From: Clostridia bacterium
GTDB taxonomy: Bacteria; Bacillota_A; Clostridia; Christensenellales; Aristaeellaceae
Assembly (NCBI GenBank): GCA_017399225.1
Contig: JAFQEB010000041.1
Location: 28,571 to 92,570 of the forward strand
Direction of reading: 5' to 3'
Length of the DNA stretch: 64,000 nt
Within the stretch, counting starts at the first letter, position 1. The number at the start of each line of letters is the position of its first letter. Below are positions 59,061 through 64,000 of this stretch, in pieces. Both the position numbers and the translations under genes were made by a program. The notes beneath the pieces are model-generated. The model worked only from the letters and a program-made list of their open reading frames with translations, had not been told where the DNA came from and did not search any database.

Positions 59061-59774
59061 ATGAACGAACGCATCGTTTGCCTGGATATCGGCGACGCGC
59101 GCATTGGCGTGGCGGTGTCCGATGAATCCCGATTGATCGCCACGCCCATCGATACCATCTACCGGGTGGGCTGGGGGCCGGACGTGAAGAAGGTCGTTGC
59201 CATCTGCGAGCAGTACGAAACCACCCAGGTGCTCTCCGGCTGGCCGCTGAATATGGACGGCACGGCGGGCTTTCAGTCCGAAAAAGTAAAGAATTTCTGT
59301 CAGCAGCTTGAAAAAGCCGGCCTGACGGTGTATTATCAGGATGAGCGGCTGACGACCGTCACCGCCACCAACGCGCTCATCGAGGGCAATATGCACCGCG
59401 CCGAGCGCAAGCACAATGTGGACAAGGTCGCCGCGGCGGTGATCCTCCAGCAGTGGCTGGATACCAACCGCAATGCGGCGCAGTACGAAAAACAACAGGA
59501 GGAAACCAAAATGGACGAGAATATCATTGAGCTGATCGACGACGAGACCGGCGACACCGTGCAGTTCATGCACCTGGCGACCCTGATGCACGAGGGCAAG
59601 GAGTACATTGCCGTGACCGACGCCACCGAAGAGGACGAGGAGTGCGGCGTGTTCTTCATGGAGATCATCACCGAGGACGGCGAGGATTCCTACTCTCCCG
59701 TGGAGGATGAGCAGCTGCAGGACGTGCTGTTCAACCAGTTCGTTGCCCTGATGGAAGAGGAAGCCGATGAGTAA
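59061..59774 (+). CDS. ruvX: RuvX/YqgF resolvase-like protein fused in frame to DUF1292
   Basis: The first 150 residues are a RuvX/YqgF RNase H-fold domain: RIVCLDIGDARIGVAVSD with the catalytic Asp, LSGWPLNMDGTAG, VYYQDERLTTVTA and NVDKVAAAVILQQWL. RuvX helps 16S rRNA 5' maturation or junction cutting. The frame continues without a stop into an 87-residue DUF1292 domain (MDENIIELIDDETGDTVQFM). At the joint, AGGAGG lies eight bases before the ATG at 59511, so the DUF1292 part is probably also made alone. RuvX and DUF1292 are separate neighbouring genes in most Clostridia. Confidence 0.88.
   Translation: MNERIVCLDIGDARIGVAVSDESRLIATPIDTIYRVGWGPDVKKVVAICEQYETTQVLSGWPLNMDGTAGFQSEKVKNFCQQLEKAGLTVYYQDERLTTVTATNALIEGNMHRAERKHNVDKVAAAVILQQWLDTNRNAAQYEKQQEETKMDENIIELIDDETGDTVQFMHLATLMHEGKEYIAVTDATEEDEECGVFFMEIITEDGEDSYSPVEDEQLQDVLFNQFVALMEEEADE
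59511..59774 (+). CDS. Internal in-frame start: DUF1292 protein
   Basis: An 87-residue product can be started from the ATG at 59511 with a full AGGAGG SD eight bases upstream, in the same frame as the RuvX fusion. Its sequence is acidic (ATEEDEECGVFFMEIITEDG) and like that of the DUF1292 protein at 8020. This may be the main product of the 3' half. Confidence 0.65.
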   Translation: MDENIIELIDDETGDTVQFMHLATLMHEGKEYIAVTDATEEDEECGVFFMEIITEDGEDSYSPVEDEQLQDVLFNQFVALMEEEADE

Positions 59775-60075
59775 CGAGCTTGACGCCTTTGAGGGCATCC
59801 CGCTGGTCGACCTGACGGCTCCGGATGGGACGGTTTACCATTTCCGCTACGGCGCGATGATCCCCTATGCAGGGGAGGAATACGCGGTGCTGCTGGAGAT
59901 GGAGGCCAACGAAGACGGCGAGGAGCAGATCCTCGTGACCCGCGTGGAAAAGGCGGAGGACGGCAACCTGTCCTTTGTCGTGGCGGAGGAGCCGGACGTG
60001 ATCCAGGCGGTGTTTGACAAATACGTCAAGCTGTCCGTGGAGGCAGGTCTGGAGGACGAAGCCGACGCGGAATGA
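59767..60075 (+). CDS. DUF1292 family protein
   Basis: The 102-residue acidic protein (FEGIPLVDLTAPDGTVYHFR, EEYAVLLEMEANEDGEEQIL) is another DUF1292 member, overlapping the previous gene by eight bases. It gives two DUF1292 units in a row here and three in the window. Function is unknown; it is likely translated by coupling. Confidence 0.8.
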   Translation: MSNELDAFEGIPLVDLTAPDGTVYHFRYGAMIPYAGEEYAVLLEMEANEDGEEQILVTRVEKAEDGNLSFVVAEEPDVIQAVFDKYVKLSVEAGLEDEADAE

Positions 60076-60105
60076 TCCGCAAACACAAAGATTGGGTGAG
60101 GAGAT

Positions 60106-61449
60106 ATGAAGAGGTTCCTGTTGATGCTCCTGTGCCTGATGCTGCTGATCCCCCCGGCAATCGCTGAGGGGGATCAGTCTGCATTGCCGCTGCAGGCGTG
60201 CCACCGCTTTACGCTTACGGAAAAGAAGATCGGTCAGCGCAGCGGCGCGACGGCCTACCTGTGGCAGATCGCGTCTGCTAACCGCCAGGTGGATGATGAG
60301 CTCAACGCCATCGTGCGGGCCTGGGCGGAAGAGATCGGCCCTGCACTGCCCGCGCCCGGCAGCAGCAACAGCCGCGTCAACTGCATCATCAAGCCCAGCC
60401 GTACGGGGCTCACCTGGATGAGCTTCATGCTCCAGGCCCGTACGATCGTGAATGTGCAGACAAGGGGCCTGCGCTTTACCACCCGCACCTATGATATGGT
60501 CAGCGGCGAGCGCATCCTGCTGACGGATATTTTCCCGGCGGACAGCGAGGCCTGGTTGCTGCTGGAGGACGCCGTCCGGGCGCAGGTGAACGCCTATTTC
60601 CCCGGAACGGAGCCGGATGCGGCGGCGCTGGAGCGTGCGGCTGCCCGCGAGGCCATCGAGCAGATGGATTTCACCCTGCACGGCATGTCCCTGGTGCTGC
60701 ACCTCCCGGCGGCGGATTTCTACCCCGGGCGGGATCAGCTGATCGAGGTGACGCTGTATTACCCGGAGATCCGCCCCCTGATGACGGAAAAGGCGCAGGC
60801 GGAAACGGATAACCTGCGCTATTACCGCACCATTGCCCTCACCTTTGACGACGGCCCCAATGCCTGGTGCACCGATCAGACCCTGCAGGTGCTGATGAAG
60901 ACCGGCGCGCGGGCCACCTTTTTCCTGGTGGGCGAACGCATCGGCCAGCAGGCCTACCTCGTGCAGCGCGAGCATGACGAGGGCCACAGCATCGCCAGCC
61001 ACAACTACCAGCATGTCTATGCCAACAGCACGCCGGCTTCAGTGCTGAAGACCATGCCGGCCAAGGCGGATGCGGCACATGTTGCGGCGATCGGAATCCC
61101 GCCCGCCTATGCCCGGGCCCCCGGTGGACAATGGCAGCGGATGGCGGAGGCCCAGATGGGCTGGCCGCTGATCCAGTGGTCGGTGGACGCCCAGGACTGG
61201 CAGGGGGAGGACGGCCCAGATCCGCGCATCACGGCAGACAACATCGTCGCCGGAGCCGATGCCGGCGGCATCATCCTCATGCACGACCTCAAGCGCAATT
61301 CCATCGCGGCCACGGAGAGGATTGTTCAGCGGCTGCATGAGCAGGGCTACATGTTTCTGACGGTCGACGAGCTATTTGCCAAGGATGGTGTGGCGCTCAT
61401 GCCGGATACGCCCTATTGGCGCTGCAGCGACGGGCAGACGACCAGGTGA
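60106..61449 (+). CDS. Exported polysaccharide deacetylase
   Basis: The 447-residue protein has a signal peptide (MKRFLLMLLCLMLLIPPAIA, then EGDQ), a DUF3298/PdaC-like N-terminal region (about 30-230) and a NodB carbohydrate esterase 4 domain (about 240-430). The catalytic base and metal sites are TFDDGPN, SHNYQH (one His pair; usual SHSWSH altered) and RAPGGQ; the end has IILMHDLK. It would deacetylate peptidoglycan N-acetyl sugars, aiding lysozyme resistance (family knowledge). GAGGAG precedes the ATG. Confidence 0.92.
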   Translation: MKRFLLMLLCLMLLIPPAIAEGDQSALPLQACHRFTLTEKKIGQRSGATAYLWQIASANRQVDDELNAIVRAWAEEIGPALPAPGSSNSRVNCIIKPSRTGLTWMSFMLQARTIVNVQTRGLRFTTRTYDMVSGERILLTDIFPADSEAWLLLEDAVRAQVNAYFPGTEPDAAALERAAAREAIEQMDFTLHGMSLVLHLPAADFYPGRDQLIEVTLYYPEIRPLMTEKAQAETDNLRYYRTIALTFDDGPNAWCTDQTLQVLMKTGARATFFLVGERIGQQAYLVQREHDEGHSIASHNYQHVYANSTPASVLKTMPAKADAAHVAAIGIPPAYARAPGGQWQRMAEAQMGWPLIQWSVDAQDWQGEDGPDPRITADNIVAGADAGGIILMHDLKRNSIAATERIVQRLHEQGYMFLTVDELFAKDGVALMPDTPYWRCSDGQTTR

Positions 61450-61483
61450 GCCATTGAACGCCCGGGGAAACTCCCATTGATAC

Positions 61484-61601
61484 AAAAAGTGCCTCCTGTC
61501 CGGCATTGCGGATGGGAGGCTTTCTTTGCGTCAGTTGCGGCTCTCGGCAGGTGATCCCTGGCTTGGCATCCCTATGTACCCTATGCCCTCCGGGGACCCT
61601 G
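61484..61601 (-). ncRNA. Candidate small RNA between the deacetylase and DUF3048 genes
   Basis: A consensus promoter at 61608-61636 points leftward and the only strong leftward terminator lies at 61484-61520, giving an RNA of about 118 nt with no reading frame. On the minus strand the terminator reads GCCTCCCATCCG, loop, CGGACAGGAGGC, then ACTTTTT. The body has GGGUCCCCGGAGGGC, AUAGGGUACAUAGGGAUGCC and GACGCAAAG pieces but does not match a riboswitch class I know. Confidence 0.6.
61491..61527. terminator. Bidirectional terminator
   Basis: GCCTCCTGTCCG and CGGATGGGAGGC pair (two G-T pairs) around six bases. Rightward TTTCTTTG ends the deacetylase gene; leftward ACTTTTTG ends the candidate small RNA. 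Confidence 0.85.
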
Positions 61602-61607
61602 GTAGGG

Positions 61608-61636
61608 ATTATAGCAGAAAAGGTGGAAAAAGTCAA
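61608..61636 (-). promoter_or_regulatory. Leftward promoter of the candidate small RNA
   Basis: TTGACT, exactly 17 bases, TATAAT on the minus strand. No minus-strand gene follows. Confidence 0.75.
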
Positions 61637-61700
61637 GAGGTACAAGAATAAATGTTCTCTTAAATCTGTGTAACAAGGGGCGTAGGCCGGTTCCGGTGCG

Positions 61701-61730
61701 TTGACAGTGCGGCAGTGCAGGGAGTATAAT
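61701..61730 (+). promoter_or_regulatory. Promoter of the DUF3048 gene
   Basis: TTGACA, 18 bases, TATAAT, 35 bases before the ATG at 61766. Confidence 0.85.
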
Positions 61731-61765
61731 AAGACGACACAATGCAAAGGATGGAGGCGGCGTAG

Positions 61766-62911
61766 ATGCGCAGGATGATGGCAATGCTGCTGGCGGCGAT
61801 GCTGCTGGCGCTGGTATGCGTGCCTGCCCTGGCCGAAACGGTCATCGACCCGAAGGAGGCGCGGGGCATCGTGCCCGTTGACGAGGGCCTGAATGAGATC
61901 CCTGCGGGCGTCAGCCCCACCACGGGACGGCAGCTGGCAAGCCTGGCCAAGCCCTCCGGCTTTGCGGGGCTGGCTGTGACCGGGCGCTATCTGCCCATGC
62001 TGGTGCAGATCGGCAATGACTCCGGCGGCGTGGGGGAGCGGGCCCCCTGGGGCATTGCCTATGCGGATATCATCTATGAGATGCCCCTGACCCGCAATGA
62101 GGCGACCCGCATCACCGCGGTGTTCTCCGACCTGATCCCGGATTCGGTGGGCTATGTGCGCTCCGCCCGCGTGGGCCATGTGTGGCTGCGGGAGGAGTGG
62201 GACGGCGGCTTCCTCTACTATGGTCAGCAGGAGGTCGATGGCAGCGACGTGAAGGCGGAATTCCGCAAGACCGGCGCGACGGGCAAGGGCGTGCTTTTCA
62301 GCGGAACCGCCGGCGGTACGGCCTGGAAGCACCTCTATACCACCCGCAAGCGCCTCAAGAGCCCCTACAACATCGACGCCAATGTCGCCGCCATGAGCAA
62401 GCTGGTGCCCCAGGAGCATATCGCCCCCAACCATGCCTTCCGCTTCACCGACGAGGCGCCGGAGGGCGACAGCGCCAAATATGTTTACATCGACTGGGGC
62501 GACGGCGCGTCCAACTACGCTTCCCGCCTGGTGTACCGGGATGAGTGGCAGGGCTACATCCGCAACGTTGGCCGGGACAAGGCGGACTGGTATGCGGACC
62601 GTGACGGGATCGATGGGGCGATCGCCTTCAACAACGTGATCGTGCAGTTTACCCGCGTGGAATACAACCATAACAACAAGCTGGAGCCCGTGGTCTATGT
62701 GGTGGGGGAGAAAGGCGCGCCTGCGGAGGGCAACGCGGACTTCTTCATCGGCGGCAAACACATCTCCGGCTGCTGGAAGCGCGACGGCATGTCCAGCCGC
62801 ACGGTCTATTACGGCCCGGACGGACGGGAGATCGAGCTTCAGCGCGGCAGAACGCTGATCGTTATCTTCCCCGACGACGGGGAGGACGGCAAGAGCGTAT
62901 CTTACAAGTAA
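61766..62911 (+). CDS. Exported DUF3048 protein (YerB-like)
   Basis: The 381-residue protein has a signal peptide (MRRMMAMLLAAMLLALVCVP, ALA, then ETVI) without a lipobox. The DUF3048 domain is seen in LPMLVQIGNDSGG, GIAYADIIYEMPLTRNEATR and RSARVGHVWLREEWDGGFLY; the C-terminal DUF3048_C part has NNVIVQFTRVEYNHNNKLEP. B. subtilis YerB is a lipoprotein of unknown role. nrdG follows 12 bases on. Confidence 0.88.
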   Translation: MRRMMAMLLAAMLLALVCVPALAETVIDPKEARGIVPVDEGLNEIPAGVSPTTGRQLASLAKPSGFAGLAVTGRYLPMLVQIGNDSGGVGERAPWGIAYADIIYEMPLTRNEATRITAVFSDLIPDSVGYVRSARVGHVWLREEWDGGFLYYGQQEVDGSDVKAEFRKTGATGKGVLFSGTAGGTAWKHLYTTRKRLKSPYNIDANVAAMSKLVPQEHIAPNHAFRFTDEAPEGDSAKYVYIDWGDGASNYASRLVYRDEWQGYIRNVGRDKADWYADRDGIDGAIAFNNVIVQFTRVEYNHNNKLEPVVYVVGEKGAPAEGNADFFIGGKHISGCWKRDGMSSRTVYYGPDGREIELQRGRTLIVIFPDDGEDGKSVSYK

Positions 62912-62923
62912 GGCGGAATCATT

Positions 62924-63430
62924 ATGGACATTCGCATTTTCGGCACCGCAGAGGATTCCATTGTCGATGGCCCCGGCATCCGGTTTTCGGTCTTTACCCA
63001 GGGCTGCCCGCACCATTGCCCGGGCTGCCACAACCCGGAGTCCCATCCCTTTGAGGGGGGGCGCACGGCGGATACGGCGCAGATCATCGCGCAGATGACG
63101 CAGAACCCGCTGCTGGACGGCCTGACGCTTTCTGGCGGCGACCCCATGTGTCAGCCGGAGGCATGCCTGGAGCTGGCAAAGGGGGCAAAGGCTGCGGGCC
63201 TGAACGTCTGGTGCTACACCGGCTACACCTGGGAAGCCCTGCTCCGGGAGAATGACCCCGCCCGCATGGCTCTCCTGCAGGCGGTGGATGTGCTGGTGGA
63301 CGGCCCCTTCATCCTCGCCCAGCGCTCGCTGGAACTGAAATTCTGCGGCAGCCGCAACCAGCGCCTCATCGACGTGCCCAGATCCCTCACGGCAGGGGAG
63401 ATCGTGGGCTGGGAGGCAAAAAAGTGGTGA
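62924..63430 (+). CDS. nrdG: Anaerobic ribonucleotide reductase activating protein
   Basis: The 168-residue radical-SAM enzyme installs the glycyl radical on NrdD. The [4Fe-4S] motif is C28-x3-C32-x2-C35 in TQGCPHHCPGCHNPESH, and SAM contacts are TLSGGDPMCQ and VWCYTGYTWE. NrdD is not in the window. It supports an anaerobic lifestyle. Confidence 0.95.
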   Translation: MDIRIFGTAEDSIVDGPGIRFSVFTQGCPHHCPGCHNPESHPFEGGRTADTAQIIAQMTQNPLLDGLTLSGGDPMCQPEACLELAKGAKAAGLNVWCYTGYTWEALLRENDPARMALLQAVDVLVDGPFILAQRSLELKFCGSRNQRLIDVPRSLTAGEIVGWEAKKW

Positions 63431-63470
63431 GCCGGGCAGCGCTTTTTCAGAATTTTTCTTGAAAATAGGG

Positions 63471-63499
63471 TTGACAAATTCTCCTGCCTTTGCTATAAT
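63471..63499 (+). promoter_or_regulatory. Promoter of the tRNA cluster
   Basis: Full consensus TTGACA, 17 bases, TATAAT, about 50 bases before tRNA-Arg. Confidence 0.92.
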
Positions 63500-63551
63500 C
63501 TATATCTGTCAGCAAGAAGTCCTGACGGATGGATTGCCTGGTTTCCGGCCT

Positions 63552-63625
<74 letters not shown>

Positions 63626-63653
63626 CTGATTGGTGGAGAACGCCACCGATGAG

Positions 63654-63738
63654 GTCGAGCGAAAGCTCGACTAGCGAAAGCAATTGCTTGCAATTGCCGA
63701 GCGTAGCCAGCACGCGCTGATAAGCGCGGGATGGCCGA
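63654..63738 (+). ncRNA. Structured RNA motif, copy 2 (between tRNA genes)
   Basis: Helices are P1 GTCGAGC-GAAA-GCTCGAC, P2 GCAATTGC-TT-GCAATTGC, P3 CGCGCT-GATA-AGCGCG and P4 GCCA/TGGC around P3. The unpaired TAGCGAAA, CGAGCGTAGCCAG and GATGGCCGAA match copy 1 at 33679 with few changes, and the helices differ by compensated pairs. It lies inside the tRNA transcript, four bases before tRNA-His. Confidence 0.65.
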
Positions 63739-63742
63739 ATGT

Positions 63743-63815
63743 GGAGGATATAGTTCAGTGGTAGAGCGCCAGATTGTGGCTCTGGATGTCGTGGGTTCGA
63801 GCCCCACTATTCTCC
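63743..63815 (+). tRNA. tRNA-His (anticodon GTG)
   Basis: The extra 5' G(-1) pairs with discriminator C73 as tRNA-His requires. Acceptor GAGGATA pairs with TATTCTC (one G-T), anticodon arm CCAGA-TTGTGGC-TCTGG gives GTG, and T arm GTGGG-TTCGAGC-CCCAC is intact. Confidence 0.95.
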
Positions 63816-63884
63816 CTCTTTTTCTTTTCAATCGGGTGAAACCCGACTTCGGGCTGCTGCGCAAGCGGCAGTGCCAACCTGCGA

Positions 63885-63956
63885 TGGGGTGTAGCCAAGT
63901 GGTAAGGCACGGGACTTTGACTCCCGCATTCGCAGGTTCGAGCCCTGCCACCCCAG
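63885..63956 (+). tRNA. tRNA-Gln (anticodon TTG)
   Basis: Acceptor TGGGGTG pairs with CACCCCA, discriminator G. Anticodon arm CGGGA-CTTTGAC-TCCCG gives TTG; T arm GCAGG-TTCGAGC-CCTGC is intact. Confidence 0.97.
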
Positions 63957-63962
63957 CTGTAT

Positions 63963-64000
63963 GACCCATTAGCTCAGTCGGCAGAGCACTTGACTTTTAA
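63963..64000 (+). tRNA. tRNA-Lys (anticodon TTT), cut by the window end
   Basis: GACCCATTAGCTCAGTCGGC begins a standard tRNA 5' half and ends in ACTTTTAA, so the anticodon is TTT. The rest is outside the window. Confidence 0.9.

Noticed and set aside
61484..61601. c-di-GMP (GEMM) riboswitch because of a GACGCAAAG piece in the candidate small RNA
   Set aside because: The preceding GGCAAACC-type loop and the second conserved arm are absent and no gene follows in the same direction.

Overview
The window is one gene-dense stretch of a GC-rich, low-host-complexity bacterial chromosome. AAAGGAGG-type ribosome binding sites, near-consensus TTGACA/TATAAT promoters with 17-base spacers, a T-box leader, Rex-like and ArgR-like operators, [FeFe] hydrogenases, an anaerobic ribonucleotide reductase activase and many short-signal-peptide proteins ending in A-x-A-E/A-E point to a strictly anaerobic Clostridia member, probably a gut or rumen Christensenellales/Oscillospirales lineage (inference; no rRNA is present). 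There is no rRNA, CRISPR array, prophage or intact insertion sequence.

Layout. 1-7.8 kb: partial B12-methionine-synthase activation protein, nucleotidyltransferase, TraX-like protein, BspA-like LRR protein, SH3 protein, ECF sigma factor with a membrane partner. 8-13.9 kb (minus): DUF1292 gene, then a six-gene envelope operon (M1-like peptidase, GT2-GtrA glycosyltransferase, an unlisted 57-aa protein, phosphodiester glycosidase-like protein, Lgt-like protein, DUF896). 13.9-18 kb: YbaK deacylase, CofE-like ligase, MBL-fold protein, zinc-ribbon membrane protein, HELTH protease and a stray hisE 3' fragment. 18-24 kb (minus): hisZ-hisG-hisD-hisB-hisA and a GNAT-HisI-HisE fusion, with hisH, hisF and hisC absent. 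24-29.8 kb: DUF559 nuclease-like gene, small regulator with paired operators, secreted modular protein, ruvC-ruvA-ruvB. 30-37 kb: argG, a Doc-type toxin-antitoxin pair, argH, secreted protein, GNAT, TfoX-like, queA. 37.5-44.8 kb: Lrp regulator and aminotransferase, CapA, then a phosphonate cassette (phosphonopyruvate decarboxylase, cytidylyltransferase, cytidylyltransferase-PEP mutase fusion) and an EamA transporter with a histidine-rich tail. 44.9-49.8 kb: hydrogen-sensing-type operon (two thioredoxin-like ferredoxins, sensory hydrogenase with PAS, SpoIIE-type phosphatase, catalytic-type [FeFe] hydrogenase) behind two Rex-like boxes. 49.9-63.4 kb: acpS, birA, azlCD, T-box-proS, rpsO, pnp, M16 protease, ruvX fused to DUF1292, a second DUF1292 gene, polysaccharide deacetylase, DUF3048 protein, nrdG. 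63.5 kb to the end: tRNA-Arg, -His, -Gln and a cut-off tRNA-Lys.

The most unusual material is outside the ordinary genes: two copies of an ~86-nt structured RNA motif (33.7 and 63.7 kb) whose helices covary; a family of 3'-UTR repeats after argH, the 33.8-kb gene, queA and proS with compensatory hairpin changes; a probable 118-nt independent small RNA at 61.5 kb; a promoter that fires straight into a perfect 19-bp hairpin at 8.58 kb; and a long structured leader before pnp. Most long reading frames antisense to these genes are GC-driven shadows and were not annotated.
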